Below the pieces are notes generated by a model, which did not search any database, was not told where the DNA came from, and saw only the letters and a program-made list of their open reading frames with translations. From Cyclobacteriaceae bacterium (GTDB taxonomy: Bacteria; Bacteroidota; Bacteroidia; Cytophagales; Cyclobacteriaceae): DNA of 34,766 nt. The stretch is from positions 1 to 34,766 of the forward strand of contig JABFSO010000035.1 in NCBI GenBank assembly GCA_013140555.1. The letters run 5' to 3'. Positions 6,397-14,644 of this stretch are shown one piece after another (the first letter of the stretch is position 1; each line of letters starts with the position of its first letter). A program made the translations under genes and the position numbers.

Positions 6397-9300
6397 CATC
6401 GTCCTCTTTCTTCTCTTCTTTTTTCTCCTTCTTCTTTGCGGCTGAGGTTCCGCCTGATAAATCGTACGGTGCTTCGAGTCCGTAGTAATTCAAACGGAAG
6501 CGATTGACAAACGAAAGTGTTTCGTCATCTGAACCGGGTATGAAAACCAACTCGCCCACTTTCGCTTTGCTGGCATTGGTCTTTTTGGAGATCAAATCAT
6601 TGAATGCCGGATTGGATGAATGCACCATCAGGCGATTATCTTCAAATCCGAAATAATACCAGGCCTCGGGCGATGCCTTAAAGAAAACATGAAACACCGG
6701 TGAGCCATCTTCATTTCTGCGGATTTCCATAAAGCCTTCAAATGATCCATTGATGTCGTTACGGTAGCTGTTGCTAATACCCAGGGAACCTTCACTGTAA
6801 AATGCCTTGCGCTCTTGCGACCATTTTAAGTTTACATTTGAAAAAACGATTGGCTGAATGAGCCCTTGTACGGTGCCTAGCGAAACATATCCTTGCTGCG
6901 ATTTTTGCTCGTAATCTTTTGCAACACGCTCGCCTACCAGGTTGGCCATTTTGTATAGCAATTCGGTTTGATCTCCTAGCCCCTCAGTGGCGCCTTCATT
7001 TTTTATTATTTCTTGTAAGTTGACAGCCATCAATTGATACGCTGCATCTGGAATACCCATATTGGCCATGATGAACGAATTCATTTTGATGTCGTTCGTA
7101 GCTAAACTTCCCGAACCAATAGCGGATGCGGTGAGGCTCAAATCTTTTTGATTCTTAAAGAAAGTGACCGGGCCTTCAAAACTTACTTCTTGTTTGTCTT
7201 CGTTATAGGCAAATACTTTTCCCGAAAGCTTTGTGCCAGCAGCTTTTTGACGGTCTTCTATTTTAAACTGACCGCTTTCCTTATCAAAAAAGAGGGAGCC
7301 GCTGGGCAAAAAGAAATCATCATCGCCTTCGTCTTTCTTGTCGAAAATGAAAGTGATGTACAAACTGTTGTCTTGCGCAAAGTGCAATCCGGCTGTTGCG
7401 CGTCTGCCTTCTTCTGTTACCGTGTTATCAAAATCCAGGTAAATATCTTTTTCATCTCCACTTTGATTGTAAGCCAACCACGTGTTGTAGTTTTTCAGTT
7501 TCTTCAAATCCAGCTTTACAAAACCTTTCAACTGAAGCGCAGGGCGTGTAGCATACATTACCATATCGCCTTTGTAAAAGATACGCGGGGCTACCAATAT
7601 CTTTTCGGTTTCGGCAACAGCCCCATTGGCCACGGTTTGTTGGGTGGCATTCAAGTTTTTCTTTTTCGATTTTCCTTCAGCCTCGATTGCTTCCAAATGA
7701 AAATCAGTCATCTTGATTTTAAACGTATCGTTGGCAGCATTTACATACTGATAAGTAGCGTAGCCGGTAAACTCCTTGCGGGAAATGATATCCACCACAC
7801 CATTGGTCAACACGTGATAACCGTTGAGGGTATCCAATACAATGGTGGTGTTTTTCAGTTGACCGATTTTAGCGTTTTCTAAAATCAATACTTCGTTATT
7901 TTCGGGAGTGATTTTAGCATCGGCAACGATGATGTAGGGAATACCACTCACTTTCAGTTGTTGCAACTGAATGTCATACTCTGCTTTTTCGGCACTGAAG
8001 TTTAATGAGTCGAGTTCTTTTTTGGTGGTATAGAAGTACGAATTTTCAATGGGCACATCGGCTGCTTTGGTCATCACAATTTTTTGTGTGGTCAAATCCC
8101 ATTTTGCTTGTGGAATGGATGTTTTAAACTGTGCGTATGGAAAATCAATCGCGGCAACACCTTCCACTTCAGGGCTGATGGTGGCCACGTTTTTATCAAG
8201 ATCAAATTTTAAACGCACATCGCTACCTGCCAACGCGGGCTTATCCGGATTACCCGTTTTCACTTCGAAGCGCGCATGGCGTGCACCTAAATCTTTAGAG
8301 GCAAAAGTCATTTCGCGTGAGGAAACTTCAGAACCTCGTGTACTCAACTTACCACTTCCGGCCACGCCTCCTTTAGAGACAGTAACAATACCATTCAACG
8401 TAGCAGTGTTTTTGTAAAGAGAGAAAGGCTCCTTCAAATTCTTCATTTTGAATTTGTCTTGCTTGGGAAACCATTTCAACTGGTAATCGCTAAATGTCAC
8501 TTGCGGGAAAGTGACATTTCCAATTTGTCTTTCTTTGATTTCTCCCGTTTTTCCTTTCGATAGTACAGAGTCCGGATAGAAGACAAAGTCATCGGCCTCA
8601 ACTTTCGTAGCCAAATATTCAATGCGACCACTGGCATGAATACCAGCATTGTCGAGATTCATTCCACCATATAATTTAGCCTCGCCTTGATAAAGATTGT
8701 AACCTGATTTTGGAATGCTGTGTGTAAAGCCAAGCGATTTGTCCGGCATGGTGTGTAGCTTTTCTTTGAAAGCCGGAAACATCCCGCTGGAAATGAAAGT
8801 ACCTTCAAAGTTGATCGACCCCGGATCAGCGTCATTCAAACTATCCAACTTAAAGGGCGGCACCACAAAAAACACAGACTTATCATACGCACCATCGAGC
8901 ACTTCTTCGCGATCAAAATAAATTACCCCACCGGCTGTAGCATCAAGTCTTGGATAATTCGGAACCTTCAAGCGCCCGGATTTATTATCAGGTCGGTTGA
9001 TGAATAGAGTACCTGAAGTTTTATTGGCTCCGGCTTGCAAACCTCCGGCAGCGGCAGCAGTTGAGTCAGCACCCACCATCGAGTTATTAACTCGCCTACG
9101 TGTTCCGTTTTTCTCGGTAACGTAAAAACGAATGGAGTCGATATGATTTAAGTTGATGAAGAAGCTGTCGTACTTCAACGTGAAATCCTTACCGGTGATT
9201 TCAAAATTTCCGGCATTGATAGTACCGTTGAATTTAATATCACGGTTACGCAAAAATGTAATCACAGCACTGTCTGGCTTAATCATCACATTAAGGGAAT

Positions 9301-11077
9301 CGCTCAAATTAAATTCTTCCACTCCGTGCACCACCATGCTGCGATCTTTCAGACTGAGTGTTGCGTTGGCTACCGTGTCGGTTAGTGAGTGCAACTTCAT
9401 GTTATCATAATCGACCTTGCCATCTACCGTTTCCAACAAATGAAGTGCCTTGTCTTTTACATGCACTTTGCCGGTGCGGGCATCGTATAAAATCATCCCC
9501 TTTTGGGAGAGGAAGTCAGCAGCCATCCGAATTTTTTCTGTACTGCGGTTGGCGTTGGCCAGATCGAAAACATAAAAATCTTGCGTGTTATTGTTTTTAG
9601 CATAGTTCACGAAAATAGTGAGTGCATGAAAGCCCAAACCGGTTCCCTTCAATTCATTGAAATCATTCGGATCATAAAAATCATTGGACTCAATCACCAT
9701 GGGCGATACTCCACCGCTACCTTCTACATTGATGGTGAGGCTATCACTTTTCAAATCCCATACAATTGCATCAGCTGAAAAATCAATTCCAAAGTAAGAA
9801 GAAGACAGTGGCGCTTTGCGCAGATTGGATTTGTCTTTTGTTAGCGTAATTTTTTGTTTGGCAATGTCAAGCCGCACTTGCATAGAAGGATGGGTGAGCG
9901 AATCGTTGTCCTGATAAATCACTACTCTTGCACTCGATGCCACGATTAACGAATCTTTGAAAGCAAAGGAAAGTGATTGTGCTTTGAAACGCTTGTCGGC
10001 ATCTCCGCGCAATTCTAAAGTGGCCGGATTGCCATCTACCGAATTGCTATTGACAGTGGCGCCACTCATACCAAAGCCACCGCTGTAAAAAATCCGGTCA
10101 GAACCCAAGCCTAATATTGGAATATTGTTTTCGTATGATTTAAAACGTGGGTAAATAGGCGATGGACCTTTTTTGTGACTGATGCTTTTAAATTCAAATT
10201 GCCCCGGCACGCGACCAGAGAGTTTGCCGATGTATTGAAGTTTACCTTGCTCAGCTTTCAGATACGCTTGCGTGGTTTTGAAATGAAACTTGTTCAATTC
10301 GTAGTTAACTGAATCACCAGACAATCCAGCCATCTTCCAATCGAAGCGGCCACCTTCGCCAACAAAAATCCGATCACGTAGAAAGTAAGTTCCGCGTGTG
10401 CTCTTTAGCGATGCTGAATCGTAAGGCGTAACAAAAGTGAGCGTTACTTTATCAAACTCAATAGCAGCTCCGTATATCTCAGGTTGAACAATGGGCTGTT
10501 GCCAGTTCGGTAAAGTCACCGAAGTGGTGTCTGGCTCAGCCGGAGGAATATAGGCTTGTGTTGTATCGGGAGCAGCGGGTTCCAGATAGGCAAACGAATA
10601 ATTATCATCGCTGGCATTCAAACGAAATGCTTTCAGATAATTGAGCGCATGGTGCTCAAAGAAATCGCGGCTTTGCTGAAAGAAGATGTTGGCTTGATTG
10701 CTGTTTTCTTTGGTAATCACCTGATCGGCCACTTTCAAAAAACTATCGAATTTGGATGGATCTGTTTTTTCAATGGAAAGCGCAGCCACAATGGACCCGT
10801 AGTAATTGATGAAGTGCGGGCGCAATTTATAGCCCCTCTTCTTCATGAACTTTGCCTGTTTCTTGATCAAAGCTTGTTGATCGGGGCCCAGATTTGCCCA
10901 CACGTTGCCGAAACCATCGCCAATGGCCATTACTTCCATAGCGCGTGTGTTGTTGAGTAGCACCCGAATGCTATCCTGAAACCCGAGCTGAACGGATACA
11001 TCAGTGGCCTCTTGCTGGGCATAGGTAGCGGATGAAACCGCCAGCGCTAAAAAGAATGTAAGAAGACTATTTTTCAC
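6389..11077 (-). CDS. Giant exported beta-rich protein of unknown function
   Basis: I do not recognise a named family. The frame is open from a TTG at 11104, but the GTG at 11077 gives MKNSLLTFFLALAVSSATYAQQ, a textbook signal peptide, so 11077 is the preferred start (1562 residues). The mature N-terminus (to about residue 130) is predicted helical, with Gln/Lys-rich segments about a 'kkrGykLrPhFinYYGsivaals' type motif. It is followed by a Pro/Thr-rich linker and then over 1100 residues of alternating beta strands (patterns like GxGxLxTxGSExxSREMTF) that resemble OstA/LptA-like or AsmA-like beta-taco modules. The C-terminus is a Lys/Glu tail ending DDGF. It is probably periplasmic or at the inner face of the outer membrane. 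It has no tight operon partner: prmA lies 144 bases upstream. Confidence 0.72.
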   Translation of the reverse strand: MKNSLLTFFLALAVSSATYAQQEATDVSVQLGFQDSIRVLLNNTRAMEVMAIGDGFGNVWANLGPDQQALIKKQAKFMKKRGYKLRPHFINYYGSIVAALSIEKTDPSKFDSFLKVADQVITKENSNQANIFFQQSRDFFEHHALNYLKAFRLNASDDNYSFAYLEPAAPDTTQAYIPPAEPDTTSVTLPNWQQPIVQPEIYGAAIEFDKVTLTFVTPYDSASLKSTRGTYFLRDRIFVGEGGRFDWKMAGLSGDSVNYELNKFHFKTTQAYLKAEQGKLQYIGKLSGRVPGQFEFKSISHKKGPSPIYPRFKSYENNIPILGLGSDRIFYSGGFGMSGATVNSNSVDGNPATLELRGDADKRFKAQSLSFAFKDSLIVASSARVVIYQDNDSLTHPSMQVRLDIAKQKITLTKDKSNLRKAPLSSSYFGIDFSADAIVWDLKSDSLTINVEGSGGVSPMVIESNDFYDPNDFNELKGTGLGFHALTIFVNYAKNNNTQDFYVFDLANANRSTEKIRMAADFLSQKGMILYDARTGKVHVKDKALHLLETVDGKVDYDNMKLHSLTDTVANATLSLKDRSMVVHGVEEFNLSDSLNVMIKPDSAVITFLRNRDIKFNGTINAGNFEITGKDFTLKYDSFFINLNHIDSIRFYVTEKNGTRRRVNNSMVGADSTAAAAGGLQAGANKTSGTLFINRPDNKSGRLKVPNYPRLDATAGGVIYFDREEVLDGAYDKSVFFVVPPFKLDSLNDADPGSINFEGTFISSGMFPAFKEKLHTMPDKSLGFTHSIPKSGYNLYQGEAKLYGGMNLDNAGIHASGRIEYLATKVEADDFVFYPDSVLSKGKTGEIKERQIGNVTFPQVTFSDYQLKWFPKQDKFKMKNLKEPFSLYKNTATLNGIVTVSKGGVAGSGKLSTRGSEVSSREMTFASKDLGARHARFEVKTGNPDKPALAGSDVRLKFDLDKNVATISPEVEGVAAIDFPYAQFKTSIPQAKWDLTTQKIVMTKAADVPIENSYFYTTKKELDSLNFSAEKAEYDIQLQQLKVSGIPYIIVADAKITPENNEVLILENAKIGQLKNTTIVLDTLNGYHVLTNGVVDIISRKEFTGYATYQYVNAANDTFKIKMTDFHLEAIEAEGKSKKKNLNATQQTVANGAVAETEKILVAPRIFYKGDMVMYATRPALQLKGFVKLDLKKLKNYNTWLAYNQSGDEKDIYLDFDNTVTEEGRRATAGLHFAQDNSLYITFIFDKKDEGDDDFFLPSGSLFFDKESGQFKIEDRQKAAGTKLSGKVFAYNEDKQEVSFEGPVTFFKNQKDLSLTASAIGSGSLATNDIKMNSFIMANMGIPDAAYQLMAVNLQEIIKNEGATEGLGDQTELLYKMANLVGERVAKDYEQKSQQGYVSLGTVQGLIQPIVFSNVNLKWSQERKAFYSEGSLGISNSYRNDINGSFEGFMEIRRNEDGSPVFHVFFKASPEAWYYFGFEDNRLMVHSSNPAFNDLISKKTNASKAKVGELVFIPGSDDETLSFVNRFRLNYYGLEAPYDLSGGTSAAKKKEKKEEKKEDDGF

Positions 11078-11220
11078 AGTGATAAGTCGATGAAATTGCC
11101 ACAATACGCCACATCCAACAGGGATGACCTAATGACGATTTCATAGGATCAGTTTTAACTGGTGAAATTCGGAAATAAAACGCGAAAGTTCTAATGGTAA
11201 ACAACGAATGCGCGCGGGAT

Positions 11221-12048
11221 TTATTTTTGCAATAAAAGCGAAGCCCACTCTTCTTTTTCATCGCGCTTCATTTCTTTTAAGCCAAGGGGAGTAGCCACTG
11301 CTTTCAAATCTTCGATATCTTTCGTGTAGAAGCCGCTCAACAATAGAAATCCACCCGGTGCGAGGTGGGCAGCATAGGTTTTCATTTCTTGTAGAAGTAC
11401 ATTTTTGTTGATGTTCGCCAAAATAATATCAAACATGCCGTTTGGCTTTACTTCTTCAATCGTTCCGCGGTGAAGTTGAATTGACTCACAGCGATTGTTT
11501 TCGATATTTTCTTTTCCGTTGATCACACTCCACTCGTCAATATCAAATGCCACTACTTCGCTGGCTCCGCGCTTGACAGCCATAATGGAGAGAATGGCGG
11601 TGCCACAACCAGCATCCATCACACGCTTCTGTTGGTGATCGATGTCCAACTGACTTTTGATCATCAGATAGGTAGTTTGATGATGGCCCGTGCCGAAGGA
11701 CATCTTGGGTGTGATGATGATCTCGTAAGGATATTTTTTTTCTATCTGATGAAACTCCGCCCGAATCAGGCAGCGATCATCTACCACAATGGGTTCCAGA
11801 CTTTTTTCCCACTGCTCATTCCAGTTTTGTTTTTGGATCTGATCCCAAAAGAAAAGGAGCGGGTTTACCGATTTGTATTTTTCCTGTACTTCTGCCAGTT
11901 GCTGCTCATTGAATCTGCGCTCTTCCACGTAGGCTTCAAAGCCCTTCTCCGTTTCCATGAACGTGTCAAAGCCAACATCGGCAATCTCAGCCATCAATAT
12001 CTCCGAAAAGTCCGGATCGCAAACTACTTGCAGGCGGGTGTAGTACAT
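11221..12048 (-). CDS. prmA: Ribosomal protein L11 methyltransferase
   Basis: The 275-residue enzyme uses S-adenosylmethionine to methylate ribosomal protein L11. Its N-terminal substrate-recognition domain (about residues 1-110) starts MYYTRLQVVCDPDFSEIL. The Rossmann methyltransferase domain follows, with the linker signature MSFGTGHHQTT, SAM motif I MDAGCGTAILSI near residue 145, the acidic motif II AFDIDEWSV, and motif IV DIILANINKNVLL. Family length and order are normal. It lies downstream of tpiA on the same strand, but 116 bases of repeat-like DNA separate them, so independent transcription or attenuation between them is possible. Confidence 0.95.
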   Translation of the reverse strand: MYYTRLQVVCDPDFSEILMAEIADVGFDTFMETEKGFEAYVEERRFNEQQLAEVQEKYKSVNPLLFFWDQIQKQNWNEQWEKSLEPIVVDDRCLIRAEFHQIEKKYPYEIIITPKMSFGTGHHQTTYLMIKSQLDIDHQQKRVMDAGCGTAILSIMAVKRGASEVVAFDIDEWSVINGKENIENNRCESIQLHRGTIEEVKPNGMFDIILANINKNVLLQEMKTYAAHLAPGGFLLLSGFYTKDIEDLKAVATPLGLKEMKRDEKEEWASLLLQK

Positions 12049-12051
12049 AAC

Positions 12052-12167
12052 TAATTCGGTGATTCGTTGATGTGTTAATTTGTTGATGAATTGAATTCGG
12101 CCATGTTAATTCGATTTTGATTGTTTCGATCATTATCGAATTAACAAATTACCGAATCATCGAATTA
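12052..12167. repeat. Long imperfect inverted repeat between tpiA and prmA
   Basis: The left arm (12052-12088) and the reverse complement of the right arm (12131-12167) match at about 30 of 37 positions by hand count; the first 15 bases match at 14 (taattcg[g/a]tgattcg). The 42 bases between hold more copies of an aattcg-type word, and a perfect small hairpin, ttcgat-catt-atcgaa, sits at 12125-12140. The right arm includes the tpiA stop codon. The whole gap is built from roughly ten-base A/T-rich words, a style common between genes in Bacteroidota. There is no U-run, so a classical terminator is unlikely. Confidence 0.65.
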
Positions 12168-12923
12168 AATTGATTTAACAATCTCCACAAACTCTCTCGA
12201 CTTCAGCGAGGCTCCGCCAACAAGGCCGCCATCCACATCCACGCAAGCGAAAAGTTCTTTAGCGTTGTCGGCTTTTACGCTACCGCCATAGAGAATGGAA
12301 ATTTCTTGTGCAACGGAAACACCATATTTTCCGGCAATGTGCTGACGAATGACCGCATGCATATCTTGCGCTTGTTGCGATGTAGCTGTTTTGCCCGTAC
12401 CAATCGCCCATACAGGCTCATAAGCAATCACCACTTTTTGAATAGCTTCTGCACTTAAGTGAAATAAACTTTCTTCCACTTGTTGTTTTACCAAAGCTTC
12501 ATGCGTTCCCTTCTCGCGAATTTCGAGGGGCTCACCACAGCAGAAAATAGGTGTAACTCCATTTGCCAATGCCTTGTCTACTTTGGTTGCAAGTAACTTT
12601 CCGTCTTCTCCGAAATATTGTCTACGCTCGCTGTGTCCAATGATCACATAAGGAATACCCATCGACTTTAACATTCCTGCGGATACTTCACCAGTGTATG
12701 CGCCACTATCGTGTTCGCTGCAATTTTGTGCGCCAACTTTAATGGTTGATTGCCCTAATTGATTTTTAACTGGCAGCAAGTAAGGAAAAGGGGTACATAA
12801 AACGGTAATCACATTTCCTTTCACTTCATCGGCCACCATGCCCATCAGTTCTGAAGTAAGGATTTGCGCTTCTTCCAATGTTTTGTTCATTTTCCAATTT
12901 CCGGCTACAATTTTTTGACGCAT
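12165..12923 (-). CDS. tpiA: Triosephosphate isomerase
   Basis: This enzyme interconverts dihydroxyacetone phosphate and glyceraldehyde 3-phosphate in glycolysis. The 252-residue TIM barrel has every catalytic residue: Asn9 and Lys11 in AGNWKMN, His97 in IIGHSERR, and Glu169 in AYEPVWAIGTGKTA. The phosphate-binding loops GGSVKADN and VDGGLVGGASL are intact near the C-terminus. The DUF6702 gene ends 47 bases upstream on the same strand, so the two may share a transcript. Confidence 0.98.
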   Translation of the reverse strand: MRQKIVAGNWKMNKTLEEAQILTSELMGMVADEVKGNVITVLCTPFPYLLPVKNQLGQSTIKVGAQNCSEHDSGAYTGEVSAGMLKSMGIPYVIIGHSERRQYFGEDGKLLATKVDKALANGVTPIFCCGEPLEIREKGTHEALVKQQVEESLFHLSAEAIQKVVIAYEPVWAIGTGKTATSQQAQDMHAVIRQHIAGKYGVSVAQEISILYGGSVKADNAKELFACVDVDGGLVGGASLKSREFVEIVKSI

Positions 12924-12970
12924 AAGAGATTTATTTTAGGTAAGGTTAATAATCAGTTGTGGGTGAGAAT

Positions 12971-13507
12971 TTATTTTTTTTCGAATACAAATTTTTCTGA
13001 AGGTGAGTTAACAGTGAGGCGCGCGCTCTTTACAGGACTTTTATAAGTAACATGCACCAGATTGGATTGATCATCATGCGTGCCCATGATGGCATCATTG
13101 AAAACTTCCAGCGACTTCACCTTTTTTACACCTTCAATTTCGAGGTAAGCGATGAGCGAAAGGTCTTCACGCTCTACAGCTAAAAACTTAAACTTACAGA
13201 GCTTGCCCTCCAGCTTTACGCGAAAGTGTTCGTTGAGGTAGTTGATGACCAACTGTTGGGTAGTGAGTCCATTTTTGGGTTCGAGCAAATCCAAATCAGG
13301 TTCTTTGCGCTGGGCGCGAATGGAAAGCTCCAGGTCATCAATAAATAGACGCGAAATAATTTGAAGCGCTTTATCTTTTTCGCTGTAACTAATTTCAGTG
13401 ACAGAGATGTGGACGGGGTGGACGCTACTAGTTAGCGGTTGATCGTTATTGGCTTGTAAACTAAATCCTATGGCTAACAACAAATAACTGATAACGATTT
13501 TCTTCAT
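12971..13507 (-). CDS. DUF6702 family exported protein
   Basis: The 178-residue protein has a signal peptide (1-19, cleaving near LQANN). The mature part starts with HPVHISVTEISYSEKDKALQI, the hallmark of the DUF6702 family of Bacteroidota, and continues with LFIDDLELSIRAQ and a run of beta strands. Function is unknown; members look like small periplasmic beta proteins. The mRNA 5' end may coincide with the ATG, because a near-perfect promoter (TTTG at 13541-13538, TATTTTTG at 13519-13512) ends only four bases before it. The glyoxalase-fold gene is transcribed divergently from the same 68-base gap, and tpiA follows downstream. Confidence 0.82.
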   Translation of the reverse strand: MKKIVISYLLLAIGFSLQANNDQPLTSSVHPVHISVTEISYSEKDKALQIISRLFIDDLELSIRAQRKEPDLDLLEPKNGLTTQQLVINYLNEHFRVKLEGKLCKFKFLAVEREDLSLIAYLEIEGVKKVKSLEVFNDAIMGTHDDQSNLVHVTYKSPVKSARLTVNSPSEKFVFEKK

Positions 13508-13511
13508 GTTG

Positions 13512-13541
13512 CAAAAATACCCCGAATTGTCCTAAATCAAA
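13512..13541 (-). promoter_or_regulatory. Promoter of the DUF6702 gene
   Basis: On the minus strand TTTG (13541-13538) and TATTTTTG (13519-13512) stand 18 bases apart. Both boxes match the Bacteroidota consensus exactly. The start codon is at 13507, so the transcript would have little or no leader. Confidence 0.6.
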
Positions 13542-13557
13542 ATTAGCTTTATACTTG
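13527..13557 (+). promoter_or_regulatory. Promoter of the glyoxalase-fold gene
   Basis: TTG at 13527-13529 and TATACTTG at 13550-13557 (one mismatch to TAnnTTTG) are 20 bases apart and point toward the ATG at 13576. This promoter overlaps the divergent DUF6702 promoter, so polymerase binding on one side may exclude the other. Confidence 0.48.
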
Positions 13558-13575
13558 CACCAACCAGTAACTGCA

Positions 13576-14016
13576 ATGGAGAACAATTTTCATCCGGCAA
13601 TCCCAATTTTGCCCGTTAAGAATCTGAATGATTCTATTGTTTATTTCAAGGAGGTGCTTGGCTTTTCGGTGGATTGGATTGATCCCTCAATCATGGCTTC
13701 TGTGTCCCGTCAAGGCTGTCACTTCATGCTATGCGAGGGTGACCAAGGCCATCAGGGTACTTGGTCTTATATTGGTATTGAAAATGTTGATACCCTTTTT
13801 GAAGAATTTAGAAAGCGTAACGCTAAAATACGGAAGGAGCCAACTAACTATTGGTGGGGATACGAAATGCAAGTACATGATTTAGATGATAATGTAATTC
13901 GATTTGGATCAGAGAAAAAGAAGGATGTTGAGATGGGGACTTGGCTTGATATGCATGGGCAATTGTGGCGTTTAAATAACTCGAATAAGTGGGAAAAGAT
14001 AAGCAATGCAGAATAG
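13576..14016 (+). CDS. VOC superfamily (glyoxalase/bleomycin-resistance fold) protein
   Basis: Starting at ATG 13576 the protein has 146 residues. An upstream TTG (13555) is in frame, but it lies inside the -7 box and is rejected. The paired beta-alpha-beta-beta-beta modules are visible: IPILPVKNLNDSIVYFKEVLGFSVDW, the central FMLCEGD, IENVDTLFEEFRKRNAKI, and the closing VHDLDDNVIRFGSE. This layout matches the bleomycin-resistance-like branch of the VOC family, which binds or sequesters small molecules; a substrate cannot be told from sequence. Its stop codon is directly followed by the ATG of the HupE-like gene, so the two are co-translated. Confidence 0.82.
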   Translation: MENNFHPAIPILPVKNLNDSIVYFKEVLGFSVDWIDPSIMASVSRQGCHFMLCEGDQGHQGTWSYIGIENVDTLFEEFRKRNAKIRKEPTNYWWGYEMQVHDLDDNVIRFGSEKKKDVEMGTWLDMHGQLWRLNNSNKWEKISNAE

Positions 14017-14598
14017 ATGAATGATTTTTCAATTTATTTCACACTTGGCCAAGAGCATATCTTAGACTATGCCAATGGCTACGATCATATTTTGTTTGTG
14101 CTGGCACTATGTGCGGTTTATTTAGTCCGCGATTGGAAGAAGATTCTTATTTTAGTCACCGCCTTTACCATTGGCCACTCAATTACGCTTGCACTGGCCA
14201 CCTTGCAACTGGTGACTGTAGATCCCGCGTTCATCGAATTTTTAATACCACTTACCATTTTTATTACAGCAGTCTCCAACTTGTTTAAAAAAGAAGAAAA
14301 CCTGAGTACGGGTAGGGTACAGATCAATTACATTTTCGCACTTCTGTTCGGTTTGATTCATGGTTTGGGGTTCTCCAACTACCTGCGCGCCATCCTGGGT
14401 AAAAACCAGAGTATCTTATCACAGCTATTGGCCTTTAATCTGGGTTTGGAGTTCGGCCAAATAATTGTTGTAGCGATTTTCCTAGCGCTTAGCTTTCTTG
14501 TGGTTGATTTATTGAAAGTAACGCGAAGAGACTGGAAGATGGTGTTGTCTTCGGCTATTGCCGGAATCGCCATCATTTTGATGAAAGATCGTTTGTAA
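14017..14598 (+). CDS. HupE/UreJ-family membrane protein
   Basis: The 193-residue protein has about six hydrophobic helices. The family marks are present: GYDHILFVLAL near residues 22-32, FTIGHSITLALA near 50-61, and GLIHGLGFS near 114-122. The conserved histidines and aspartate in these motifs are thought to bind Ni or Co. Relatives sit in hydrogenase and urease operons and may import nickel or cobalt, but no urease or hydrogenase gene is seen here, so the metal role is open. The ATG follows the upstream stop codon with no gap. Confidence 0.85.
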   Translation: MNDFSIYFTLGQEHILDYANGYDHILFVLALCAVYLVRDWKKILILVTAFTIGHSITLALATLQLVTVDPAFIEFLIPLTIFITAVSNLFKKEENLSTGRVQINYIFALLFGLIHGLGFSNYLRAILGKNQSILSQLLAFNLGLEFGQIIVVAIFLALSFLVVDLLKVTRRDWKMVLSSAIAGIAIILMKDRL

Positions 14599-14644
14599 GC
14601 AATATCCATTATTAACAAGTAAACTTTTGAACTAAATAAATTAT

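Noticed and set aside
7148-7882. A 244-residue plus-strand frame
   Set aside because: It lies wholly antisense inside the giant exported-protein gene, shows no family pattern and has no plausible start region.
13555-13575. Upstream TTG start of the glyoxalase-fold gene
   Set aside because: The TTG is part of the -7 box TATACTTG, so it would be at or before the transcript start; ATG 13576 fits the family start.
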